From contig CALKAR010000188.1 of the NCBI GenBank assembly GCA_937988745.1, positions 1 to 11,431 on the forward strand: DNA of 11,431 nt, in the 5' to 3' direction. Shown here piece after piece: positions 1 through 5,656 of this stretch. The notes beneath the pieces were generated by a model. The model was not told the origin of the DNA. It saw only the letters and a program-made list of their open reading frames with translations, and did not search any database. The stretch is from an uncultured Peptococcaceae bacterium (lineage in GTDB: Bacteria > Bacillota > Limnochordia > Darwinibacteriales > Darwinibacteriaceae). Each line of letters opens with the position of its first letter. Position 1 is the first letter of the stretch. The position numbers and the translations under genes are program-made.

Positions 1-285
1 TACCGAGTATATCGTCCACAAAAGTGGTTGTTTCCTGGAGCGAAGCCTGGGTCACACATCACTGAGCGCACAGTGCAAAAGGTGTTTGTACAGGCAAAAG
101 ACAAGGTTGGTATCCATAAACAAGCCACTGTCCACAGTTTGCGCCATTCTTTTGCCACGCATTTATTGGAGGCTGGAACGGATCTGCGCTATATCCAGGA
201 GTTGCTCGGACACCAGAGCTCTAAAACGACTGAGATCTACACTCGCGTTACAAGCCTGATTTGCGCAGAATCCAAAGTCCCTTAG
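1..285 (+). CDS. Tyrosine recombinase (XerC/D-like), C-terminal part, with out-of-frame tail
   Basis: This is the 3' end of a tyrosine recombinase gene whose 5' part lies outside the window. Counting from the first codon, the catalytic domain shows HSLR (His45, Arg48), LLGH (His71) and the nucleophile in TEIYT (Tyr80, codon 238-240), all intact. The family cuts and rejoins DNA through a phosphotyrosine link. The segment before WLFPG (VYRPQK) reads like ordinary XerC/D-type integrases and not like the IntI-specific insert with its W-x-W-x-VFP pattern, but only 94 codons are visible. After Tyr80 the frame goes wrong: shifting one base at about 257 gives DLRRIQSPLDRLVLK and a stop at 303-305, the usual end of this family. 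A one-base deletion has therefore replaced the last 15 or so residues. The gene points towards the attI-like site and cassettes, opposite to the usual integron layout. Confidence 0.9.
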   Translation, partial: YRVYRPQKWLFPGAKPGSHITERTVQKVFVQAKDKVGIHKQATVHSLRHSFATHLLEAGTDLRYIQELLGHQSSKTTEIYTRVTSLICAESKVP

Positions 286-342
286 ATCGCCTTGTGCTGA
301 AATAAAGCTATTAGCACAGAAGGTCAGATTGGAAAGGTTATA

Positions 343-409
343 TTAGCGAAGTTCAGAAATTCATTTTGTGGTATTGGGTTAGCGAAGTTCGGGAACAAGG
401 AGTTAGGTG
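343..409 (+). other. attI-like primary integration site
   Basis: Two exact copies of TTAGCGAAGTTC lie at 343-354 and 379-390, 36 bases apart, just after the recombinase gene. They are followed by GGGAAC (391-396), a 5-base spacer and GTTAGGTG (402-409). The AAC-spacer-GTT core resembles the simple L and R boxes of attI sites, and the two direct repeats resemble the accessory integrase sites of attI1. The crossover would fall between G402 and T403. GTTAGGTG matches the reverse complement of CACCTAAC at 1100-1107, the R'' box of the first cassette, so the R half belongs to that cassette. No convincing array promoter was found between 305 and 468. Confidence 0.7.
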
Positions 410-468
410 AAATAACCCGCCGTAGAGCCTCGCCTCCATGCTCGGCAAGGAATGAAAGAAGGTATTGA

Positions 469-1044
469 ATGAAATATCCATTTGATTGTATAAGTGATTT
501 TATATTTGTTGATGATGATATTGAACCTTCTGATATAATACTAATTCCCGGTGGAAGTCACCCTCAATTGATGGAGAAAGCTGTAGAACTTTATATAAAA
601 GGATTGGCTCCCTTAATACTACCTTCTGGGCATTTCAATCCTAAAATTCCTGAATATTCATCAGAGTGGGAGTATTTAAGAAGTGTTGGTCTAAGTTTAG
701 GTATACCAAAAAAAGCAATTTTGAAAGAAGATCGGGCTTCGCATACATTTGAAAACGCTCAATTTTCATTGAAAGTAATTCGAGAATATGGACTAAAAAT
801 TAAGAAAGCTATTTTAGTTTGTAAATCGTTTCACTCTCGTCGAGCGTTGTTAACATATCAAACAGTTTTTCCAAAAGAAATAAGCTTTTTTGTTGCTTCA
901 GTAATAGATAAAAGTGGTATCCACAAACAAAATTGGTTTCAAGAGGAAAAATCAATTCATGTAGTAATGAACGAAGTTGCAAAAATAGGGCAATACTTTG
1001 AAAAGCATATTCGAAACTGGCATAAACAATATAGAGACGTATAA
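469..1044 (+). CDS. YdcF/DUF218 family protein (cassette 1)
   Basis: This 191-residue protein has the pattern of the DUF218 (YdcF/SanA/ElyC) superfamily. It shows a strand and glycine loop DIILIPGGS (22-30), a second strand LILPSGH (49-55), an acidic-Thr-Glu-Asn motif EDRASHTFENAQ (87-98), and a strand followed by a basic segment AILVCKSFHSRRALL (114-128). E. coli YdcF has been reported to bind S-adenosylmethionine, but the biochemical role of most members is unknown. There is no clear signal peptide or membrane segment, so a cytoplasmic protein is likely. The ATG is preceded by GAAAGAAGG at suitable spacing. It is the only gene of cassette 1, with a 66-base leader and a 56-base tail before the attC site. 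Confidence 0.82.
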   Translation: MKYPFDCISDFIFVDDDIEPSDIILIPGGSHPQLMEKAVELYIKGLAPLILPSGHFNPKIPEYSSEWEYLRSVGLSLGIPKKAILKEDRASHTFENAQFSLKVIREYGLKIKKAILVCKSFHSRRALLTYQTVFPKEISFFVASVIDKSGIHKQNWFQEEKSIHVVMNEVAKIGQYFEKHIRNWHKQYRDV

Positions 1045-1100
1045 GAAAATCAACAAAGAGACGCCTCCGCCTTCCGTGGCTTCGGCTGGCGGGTTACTCC

Positions 1101-1304
1101 ACCTAACACGGCATTCAAGCTTGCGGGGCGCGGTTTGAAAAACAGAAGAGTGCCTACGGAAGTATAGTGAATCAGGAAAGAAAAATCATGAAGGGTACGC
1201 ACCCACATCCTCGTGCCCAAGTGCAGTCGCACCCGCGGGCGAAAGTATAAAGGAAAGAAAGCCCGCTTAGGCCACGATGACGTCTTGAATGCCAAACGTT
1301 AGAC
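1101..1304 (+). repeat. attC site 1 (end of cassette 1)
   Basis: R'' ACCTAAC (1101-1107) and L'' GGCATTC (1110-1116) face L' GAATGCC (1287-1293) and R' GTTAGAC (1298-1304); the L arms pair perfectly. Crossover is at 1298^1299. At 204 bases it is long for an attC. It is nearly identical to attC 6 over its outer parts but carries about 100 extra central bases, including AATCATGAAG at 1184-1193. With the cassette 2 leader (1305-1431) it fills the gene-free stretch from 1045; nothing else is evident there apart from a CCGCC/GGCGG inverted pair at 1067-1092. Confidence 0.88.
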
Positions 1305-1431
1305 GAAAGGCCGAGCAATTGGCGCACCGTCCTGGCGCGCTTCAAAAAATAGACTTCGAAAGAAATATTTCACAGCAGTATAAAAAAGAGAAAAAACCTT
1401 TTTCTGAATATTAGACAAAGGAGAGAAACAG

Positions 1432-1831
1432 ATGGTTGTTACACCCAATTTTCATTTTCTCGGAAATTGTATGGAAGGAATCGAATTATATAAAAAAGTA
1501 TTTGGTGCGAAACAAAGATGCTAACCCTATAGATTATACTTCAGATGCCAAGTATTATGAGCATGTGTACCATGCTGAGATAATGATTGGTGAAACTCGA
1601 ATCATGATGTCTGATATTACTGAAACGAAAGAACATACCCCAGGTAACTCGTTATCACTGGTTGTTACTTTTGATACCGCCGATGAAGTCAAAAAAACAT
1701 ATAGTTTATTAAAGGATGATGCAGTTATTATTACTCCAATAAAAAGTACGACTTATTCATCGTGTTTTGTATCATTAATAGATAGGTTTGGAATGAGATG
1801 GGAATTAGTGACGGAACAAACGGAATGGTAA
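1432..1831 (+). pseudogene. VOC/PhnB-like protein, frameshifted (cassette 2)
   Basis: Translation from ATG 1432, 5-6 bases after AAAGGAGAG, gives MVVTPNFHFLGN...ELYKKVFGAK, the usual start of small PhnB/glyoxalase-like VOC proteins. It stops after 30 residues at 1522-1524. The rest of the family continues in another frame from about 1508 as VRNKDANPIDYT, through HAEIMIGETRIMMSD, to the C-terminal SLIDRFGMRWELV. That end matches the typical final VOC strand (D-x-FG-x-x-W), and the frame stops at 1829-1831. Compared with normal members, several residues between FGAK and RNKDA are missing, so a small deletion that is not a multiple of three probably broke the gene. VOC proteins use paired beta-alpha-beta-beta-beta modules to bind metals or small ligands; the substrate here is unknown. 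It could be rescued only by frameshifting. Confidence 0.8.
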
Positions 1832-1873
1832 AAATTAATGCAATCTAAGTCGATGGTTGCTGAATGTTTAAGG

Positions 1874-1897
1874 TCGCAGCATCCGTGCTGCTCTTGC
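1874..1897 (+). repeat. 24-base repeat with hairpin, copy 1 (tail of cassette 2)
   Basis: This is identical to 2853-2876 in the tail of cassette 3. It contains a perfect stem GCAGCA-TCCG-TGCTGC followed by TCTTGC. It lies after the VOC stop and before the R'' box of attC 2. A U-rich tract is lacking, so an intrinsic terminator is possible but weak. Confidence 0.75.
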
Positions 1898-1918
1898 CTC
1901 TGTGGGGCTCGACCCATC

Positions 1919-2098
1919 GTCTAACACGGCATTGCCGCTTCGGGCCTCGGAAAGCTAACTCATGATGTCAGACAACTAGGTTGAATCATGGAGTAGACGC
2001 GGCCACATCGATTCGCTAACCGAGTCGGCGGGGCGGGCGAGGCAGGGGAGTTGACCCGCCTGTAGGCTCATCGACGTCGGCAGTGCCAAACGTTCTCT
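1919..2098 (+). repeat. attC site 2 (end of cassette 2)
   Basis: R'' GTCTAAC (1919-1925) and L'' GGCATTGCC (1928-1936) face L' GGCAGTGCC (2079-2087, one mismatch) and R' GTTCTCT (2092-2098). Crossover is at 2092^2093. R'' with its preceding C mirrors the start of cassette 2 (GTTAGACG) exactly, while R' does not pair with it because R' belongs to cassette 3. Internal motifs include AATCATGGAG (1984-1993) and GACGTC (2073-2078). The site takes up most of the gene-free stretch 1832-2174. Confidence 0.85.
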
Positions 2099-2115
2099 GA
2101 AATCGCATGCAAAGT

Positions 2116-2135
2116 CCGCCCCATCTGTGGGGCGG
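2116..2135 (+). other. Leader hairpin of cassette 3
   Basis: The perfect 7-base stem CCGCCCC/GGGGCGG has a 6-base loop (ATCTGT). It lies 17 bases inside cassette 3 and about 40 bases before the methyltransferase start. It is followed by TTAAAAGAT rather than a T tract, so it is not a standard terminator. It may act as an RNA element or a relic. Confidence 0.6.
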
Positions 2136-2174
2136 TTAAAAGATCGATTAAAAACCTATTGAAAGGACATTAAT

Positions 2175-2849
2175 ATGGCTACATGGAACGAATTGTTCTT
2201 AGATGAAAAGAATATTGCTGTATTGCCTCAACCGGAGATTTATAAATTTGCAAAGAAGGCTGAAGGTATTTTTCCAGGTGAAAAACTAAAGCTCTGGGAT
2301 TTTTGTTGTGGAGCGGGAAGACACACAATATTATTGTCATCGCTAGGATATGATACTTACGGAAGTGATGTCTCAGAAAATGGCATAGAAATTACAAAAA
2401 GAAAATTGCGGGAGAGTAATTTACAGGCACATTTAAAAATATCTGATATGACAGAAAGACCGTTTCAGAAAGTTAAATTTCATGGAGTTTTTTCCTGGGA
2501 TGCTATACATCATAACACAATAGAGAATATTAAGAAGTCGGTAAACATAATACATGCTTGTTTAGAAGAAAAAGGGCTATTTTTAGTTAATTTGCTTTCA
2601 ACAAAATCTGGTAGCTATAACAAAGGAATTAAAATTGAAACAAATACCTTTATACGTGATGATGGAGATGAAGCAGGTGTGCCACACCATTATTTTGACG
2701 AAAAAGGAGTAAGAGAACTTTTTAAGGATTGGAAGTTATTATGTTTGTCGGAGCAAGTTAATACATATATAGAAACAGAGAATGAGTTTTATAGAACAAA
2801 CCCATTTTCATATACAAAATGGAATGTTATTGCACAAAGGATTCGTTAG
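2175..2849 (+). CDS. Class I SAM-dependent methyltransferase (cassette 3)
   Basis: This 224-residue protein has the Rossmann-type methyltransferase fold. Motif I is LWDFCCGAGRHT (40-51), with Cys-Cys in place of the common Gly-Cys. The acidic residue after strand 2 is in YGSDVSENGIEIT (62-74), motif III is ISDMTE (89-94), and motif IV is GVFSWDAIHH (104-113), where the family often has aromatic or His residues near the substrate. Members transfer a methyl group from S-adenosylmethionine; the substrate (small molecule, thiopurine-like or other) cannot be read from the sequence. The ATG follows GAAAGGAC with normal spacing. No transmembrane segment is seen, so the protein is cytoplasmic. It is the only gene of its cassette, and the reading frame is intact and full length for small free-standing methyltransferases. 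Confidence 0.9.
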   Translation: MATWNELFLDEKNIAVLPQPEIYKFAKKAEGIFPGEKLKLWDFCCGAGRHTILLSSLGYDTYGSDVSENGIEITKRKLRESNLQAHLKISDMTERPFQKVKFHGVFSWDAIHHNTIENIKKSVNIIHACLEEKGLFLVNLLSTKSGSYNKGIKIETNTFIRDDGDEAGVPHHYFDEKGVRELFKDWKLLCLSEQVNTYIETENEFYRTNPFSYTKWNVIAQRIR

Positions 2850-2852
2850 GGA

Positions 2853-2876
2853 TCGCAGCATCCGTGCTGCTCTTGC
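2853..2876 (+). repeat. 24-base repeat with hairpin, copy 2 (tail of cassette 3)
   Basis: This is an exact copy of 1874-1897, starting 4 bases after the methyltransferase stop codon. The stem GCAGCA/TGCTGC is followed by TCTTGCTTTG, slightly richer in T than copy 1. Both copies sit between the stop codon and the R'' box, and the bases beyond them (GTGGGG) are also shared. Confidence 0.75.
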
Positions 2877-2896
2877 TTTGTGGGGCATGCGACATC

Positions 2897-3045
2897 AGAG
2901 AACAGCAGGGTTTGCACAAGGGTGCGGAAAGTAAAATCACGATGACAAATCTGTGAGTCGAATCATGAAGAATTCGCACCACACCTGCGACCCTAAGTGC
3001 GGTCGCACTAAGGGTCTTGGCGTCGCAAACCCGCGGACGTTAAGT
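2897..3045 (+). repeat. attC site 3 (end of cassette 3), non-canonical R''
   Basis: R'' is AGAGAAC (2897-2903) instead of the usual RYYYAAC. L'' GGGTTTGC (2908-2915) pairs perfectly with L' GCAAACCC (3025-3032), and R' is GTTAAGT (3039-3045). Crossover is at 3039^3040. The odd R'' extended as TCAGAGAAC is the exact mirror of the cassette's own start, GTTCTCTGA at 2092-2100. The internal motif AATCATGAAG lies at 2961-2970. Confidence 0.87.
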
Positions 3046-3083
3046 GAAATTGGTGAAAATGGGGCAATAAATGGGGTGCAGCA

Positions 3084-3653
3084 ATGAATCACGTAGGTAC
3101 TACTAAAATTGAAACAATAAGGCTGCTGCTAAGGAGATTTACTGAACAAGATGCAAAGGCTGCTTTTCATAATTGGACAAGTGATGAGAAAGTAACTGAG
3201 TTTCTGAGATGGCCAACCCATAGATCAGTTGGAGACACAAAAGACATCTTGAAAAATTGGGTGAAGTCATACAAGAACAAGGATTTTTACCAATGGGCGA
3301 TTGTTTTAAAGGAAAATAACGATGAACCTATTGGATCAATAAGTGTTGTTGATAAGAATGACAGGCTAGATATCGTACATATTGGCTATTGCATCGGGAG
3401 TAAATGGTGGAACCAAGGTATTACAAGTGAAGCATTTTCCGTTATAATTCCGTTTTTCTTCGATATTGTAAAAGTGAATCGTATTGAGTCGCAACATGAT
3501 CCCAACAATCCTAATTCCGGGAAAGTAATGAAAAAGTGCGGTTTGAAATATGAAGGAACCCTTAGACAGGCGGATTTTAACAATAAAGGAATCGTAGATG
3601 CTGCTATGTATAGTCTTCTTGCTTATGAGTACTACGCGACTGAAAAAGCATGA
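3084..3653 (+). CDS. GNAT acetyltransferase, RimJ/RimL type (cassette 4)
   Basis: This 189-residue protein matches the RimJ/RimL-like branch of the GNAT family. The N-terminal KIETIRLLLRRFTEQDA (8-24) is the typical opening strand. The acetyl-CoA binding region HIGYCIGSKWWNQGITSEAF (99-118) has the N-Q-G-x-x-x-E variant of the pyrophosphate loop. The C-terminal NNPNSGKVMKKCGLKYEGTLR (141-161) is the usual N-x-x-S-x-x-x-x-x-K-x-G-F/L-x-x-E-G-x-x-R motif. Members acetylate ribosomal protein N-termini, small amines or antibiotics; the substrate is unknown here. It is clearly related to the GNAT of cassette 6 along its whole length, including the G-T-x-x-x-E-T start, which supports this ATG. Its stop codon overlaps the start of the next small ORF (ATGA), suggesting translational coupling. 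Confidence 0.9.
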   Translation: MNHVGTTKIETIRLLLRRFTEQDAKAAFHNWTSDEKVTEFLRWPTHRSVGDTKDILKNWVKSYKNKDFYQWAIVLKENNDEPIGSISVVDKNDRLDIVHIGYCIGSKWWNQGITSEAFSVIIPFFFDIVKVNRIESQHDPNNPNSGKVMKKCGLKYEGTLRQADFNNKGIVDAAMYSLLAYEYYATEKA

Positions 3654-3805
3654 ACCAAGTACCAATAACACAGATTTACCATCATTTTGAGCCGGGGCAG
3701 TCAAGCGCAATACTTTCCATTAGGGCACTGTTCGATAAGGGTGCACGATGGCCAGGCCATGCTTACGCCTTGGACTTGTTTAGCGGAGAATTGAAGATTA
3801 GCTAA
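3650..3805 (+). CDS. Small 51-residue ORF of unknown function, overlapping the GNAT stop (cassette 4)
   Basis: The ATG overlaps the TGA of the upstream GNAT gene (ATGA at 3650-3653). The product begins MNQVPITQIYHHFEPGQ and ends in DLFSGELKIS. It has a balanced composition with aromatic and charged residues, as in a folded protein, and contains no membrane segment or Cys/His cluster. I do not recognise the family. The overlap and the position inside the same cassette argue for a coupled second gene. A truncated remnant of a longer gene is also possible, because there is no recognisable structure between its stop and the attC site at 3937. That 131-base tail holds nothing I can identify. Confidence 0.5.
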   Translation: MNQVPITQIYHHFEPGQSSAILSIRALFDKGARWPGHAYALDLFSGELKIS

Positions 3806-3936
3806 GGGGATTGGATTAGTTTGTCTAGCACCTTTAAGGGATTTTGGAGCAACGGTCACAGTAAGACGGCTTATGGCTATGACGCCAAAGCTGTCGTGGT
3901 TCCGTTATCAACACGAAACGCATGGGGGGTGGCATC

Positions 3937-4093
3937 GCATAACAACGGCATTTTCGGCTTAACTTCCTGCGGTCGTTTCGCCGAAGTCCAGTTTCGGAGG
4001 GTCTAGATGGTGATGAGTACAAAAGTTGTTCGTTAGCTTGCCAAGGGAGTCTAGCACGGGTGAGCGGACTTCGCAAATGCTAGAACGTTATAC
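3937..4093 (+). repeat. attC site 4 (end of cassette 4)
   Basis: R'' GCATAAC (3937-3943) is followed by AACGGCATTTT. L'' GCATTT (3948-3953) pairs with AAATGC at 4075-4080, and R' is GTTATAC (4087-4093). Crossover is at 4087^4088. R'' matches the start of cassette 4 in only 6 of 8 bases, so it has drifted or a cassette boundary between 3653 and 3937 was lost. The site and the leader of cassette 5 account for most of the gene-free stretch 3806-4151. Confidence 0.75.
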
Positions 4094-4116
4094 GCCATTC
4101 ATGCTAATGGTGAGAA

Positions 4117-4138
4117 AACCAGCCATCCTTGGCTGGTT
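4117..4138 (+). other. Leader hairpin of cassette 5 next to the ribosome site
   Basis: The perfect 8-base stem AACCAGCC/GGCTGGTT has the loop ATCCTT. It ends 2 bases before the GGAGAGAAG ribosome site of the nucleotidyltransferase-like gene. There is no T tract. It could affect translation or RNA stability, or shield the gene from read-through structure. Confidence 0.6.
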
Positions 4139-4151
4139 CCGGAGAGAAGAA

Positions 4152-4622
4152 GTGAATATGATTGGGGAAAGACACTTAATAGTATTGAAAAAGATTTATC
4201 AAGGATTAAGAGACACGGATATTATATGGGCTATAACAGGAAGTACCGCTTTTGCACTTCAAGGATTACCTATTGTTCCAAATGATATTGATATTCAAAC
4301 TAATAAATATGGAGCATATGAAATTGAAAAACTCTTTATCAACAATATTAGAAAGAGGGTTAAATTTTGTTCAACCGAAAAGATAAGGTCTCATTTTGGA
4401 GTTGTTGTAATTGAGGGCTTGAAAGTCGAAATAATGGGAGATATTGAAAAATATTTTGACGGAAAGTGGGAGGAACCGATAGAGTTAACAAAATACAGGC
4501 AGTTTGTAAAGGTTAATAATATAGAACTGCCTGTATTGGATTTAAAATACGAATATGAAGCATATTTGAAAATGGGAAGACTTGAACGTTGTAGAATAAT
4601 GGAAGAATGGCTTGAAAAATAA
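4152..4622 (+). CDS. Nucleotidyltransferase-like protein (cassette 5)
   Basis: This 156-residue protein carries the hallmarks of a minimal nucleotidyltransferase fold. WAITGSTAFALQG (26-38) supplies the Gly-Ser motif, PNDIDIQT (43-50) the two metal-binding aspartates (Asp45, Asp47), and GLKVEIMGD (89-97) a third acidic strand (Glu93). Similar small proteins are annotated as nucleotidyltransferase-domain or AbiEii/MNT-like proteins. Members transfer NMP groups to proteins, RNA or antibiotics, but no partner gene of a toxin-antitoxin pair is seen here. GTG 4152 is chosen because GGAG at 4141-4144 is 7 bases upstream; ATG 4158 is a possible alternative, 13 bases away. It is the sole gene of its cassette and sits between two hairpins. 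The fold assignment is reasonably secure; the substrate is unknown. Confidence 0.75.
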   Translation: MNMIGERHLIVLKKIYQGLRDTDIIWAITGSTAFALQGLPIVPNDIDIQTNKYGAYEIEKLFINNIRKRVKFCSTEKIRSHFGVVVIEGLKVEIMGDIEKYFDGKWEEPIELTKYRQFVKVNNIELPVLDLKYEYEAYLKMGRLERCRIMEEWLEK

Positions 4623-4638
4623 TAACCATCCATGGTTA
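4623..4638 (+). other. Short palindrome after the nucleotidyltransferase-like gene
   Basis: TAACCAT-CC-ATGGTTA begins directly after the stop codon. It could form a compact hairpin of 6-7 base pairs. It lacks a T tract, so a terminator role is uncertain. Confidence 0.4.
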
Positions 4639-4657
4639 CTTGGGTGGCATGAACAGT

Positions 4658-4819
4658 GTCTAACACCAGGGTTCCCGGCTCCGTTCCCTTCGGTCACTCC
4701 GGCCTATATTGCCGAACCTAAGCCAGGTTTGGACGGCACCGCCTTCACCAAGGGCACACATTAGGGTTTGGCCGGTGCCTCTAAGGCTCGGCAACATCGG
4801 GAACCCGGAAACGTTATAC
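4658..4819 (+). repeat. attC site 5 (end of cassette 5)
   Basis: R'' GTCTAAC (4658-4664) and L'' GGGTTCCCGG (4669-4678) face L' GGGAACCC (4799-4806) and R' GTTATAC (4813-4819). Crossover is at 4813^4814. The L arms pair over 8 bases. R'' agrees with the start of cassette 5 (GTTATACG) in 6 of 8 bases. Cassette 6 also starts with GTTATACG, so cassettes 5 and 6 share the same core. Confidence 0.84.
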
Positions 4820-4882
4820 GGAACTCCACGCACGGACCGCCACATCGTGTGGCGTCTAATAGAGCTTGAAAGGCGAATAAAT

Positions 4883-5449
4883 ATGGTCAAACATAAAGGG
4901 ACAGAGATGCTAGAAACTGAGCGGCTTATACTTCGGCGATTAACAATTGATGATGCCGATGATATGTTCAATAATTGGGCAAATGATCCTGAAGTGACGA
5001 AGTATTTGACTTGGCTTCCACATGGGAAGGTTGATATTACAAGAAATCTGTTGGAATCCTGGATAAAGGAATACGGAGATTTGGAAAATTACAATTGGAC
5101 AATAGTTTTAAAGAACATAGGCAAACCTATCGGATCAATCTCCGTAGTAGAGGTGTCTAATATTAGGGAAAGAGCTGAAATTGGTTATTGTATGGGCAAG
5201 AAATACTGGAATCAGGGAATCATGACGGAATCATTAAAAGCCGTTGTCAATTATCTGATTACTGAAATAGGATTCAAAAGAATTCAAGCCACCCATCATG
5301 TTGATAATCCTGCTTCCGGGAAAGTAATGCTTAAAACCGGTATGAAATATGAGGGACGGTTACGAAAATATATCAAGAATAATCAGGGCCGATTTGTGGA
5401 TTGTAACATGTATTCCATACTTGATGAGGATATTAACTTAAACGAGTAA
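4883..5449 (+). CDS. GNAT acetyltransferase, RimJ/RimL type (cassette 6)
   Basis: This 188-residue protein is a full-length homologue of the cassette 4 GNAT. It has LETERLILRRLTIDDADDMFNNWANDP (10-36), the acetyl-CoA loop IGYCMGKKYWNQGIMTES (100-117), and DNPASGKVMLKTGMKYEGRLR (141-161). The shared fold and motifs indicate an acetyl-CoA-dependent N-acetyltransferase; the acceptor is unknown. ATG 4883 is preferred because GAAAGGCG lies 8-9 bases upstream and because the resulting N-terminus (KHKGTEMLETERL) lines up with HVGTTKIETIRL of the cassette 4 protein. ATG 4907 is an alternative. The frame is open back to 4709 through attC 5, but that part is attC sequence. The C-terminus is charged and soluble, and the gene is alone in its cassette. 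Confidence 0.91.
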   Translation: MVKHKGTEMLETERLILRRLTIDDADDMFNNWANDPEVTKYLTWLPHGKVDITRNLLESWIKEYGDLENYNWTIVLKNIGKPIGSISVVEVSNIRERAEIGYCMGKKYWNQGIMTESLKAVVNYLITEIGFKRIQATHHVDNPASGKVMLKTGMKYEGRLRKYIKNNQGRFVDCNMYSILDEDINLNE

Positions 5450-5512
5450 TAGGAGGATTTTTGAAAGTAGTCGCCGTCCTGGCGCCCGTTAAATTAGGGG
5501 CGATGGAGCTTC

Positions 5513-5613
5513 GTATAACACGGCATTCAAGCTTGCGGGGCGCGGTTTGAAAAACAGAAGAGTGCCTACGCCCGCTTAGGGCACGATGACGTCTAGAATG
5601 CCAAACGTTATGG
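5513..5613 (+). repeat. attC site 6 (end of cassette 6), short form of attC 1
   Basis: R'' GTATAAC (5513-5519) and L'' GGCATTC (5522-5528) face L' GAATGCC (5596-5602) and R' GTTATGG (5607-5613). Crossover is at 5607^5608. The site matches attC 1 almost base for base on both arms but lacks about 103 central bases. CGTATAAC at 5512-5519 is the exact mirror of the cassette 6 start (GTTATACG). GACGTC lies just before L' (5588-5593), as in attC 1. Confidence 0.9.
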
Positions 5614-5656
5614 GAAATTCGACTAGGAAGTTTTGGTTAAAAACGGCGGTGACAAT

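Noticed and set aside
294..319. TGTGCT/AGCACA inverted repeat at the end of the recombinase gene as a terminator.
   Set aside because: The stem has only six base pairs with a 14-base loop and no T tract follows.
1050..1295. An 81-codon minus-strand frame covering attC 1.
   Set aside because: It lies entirely within the attC site and reflects GC-rich hairpin sequence. Similar frames appear over other attC sites.
3366..3710. Minus-strand frames opposite the cassette 4 GNAT.
   Set aside because: They overlap a well-supported gene with clear GNAT motifs and have no family pattern of their own.
3821..4006. An open frame of 61 codons on the + strand through the cassette 4 tail and attC 4.
   Set aside because: It runs across the R'' and L'' boxes, has no ribosome site and no recognisable protein pattern.
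4709..4882. N-terminal extension of the cassette 6 GNAT back to 4709.
   Set aside because: This part is attC 5 and crosses the inferred crossover. The homologous GNAT in cassette 4 starts at the equivalent of 4883, where a ribosome site is present.
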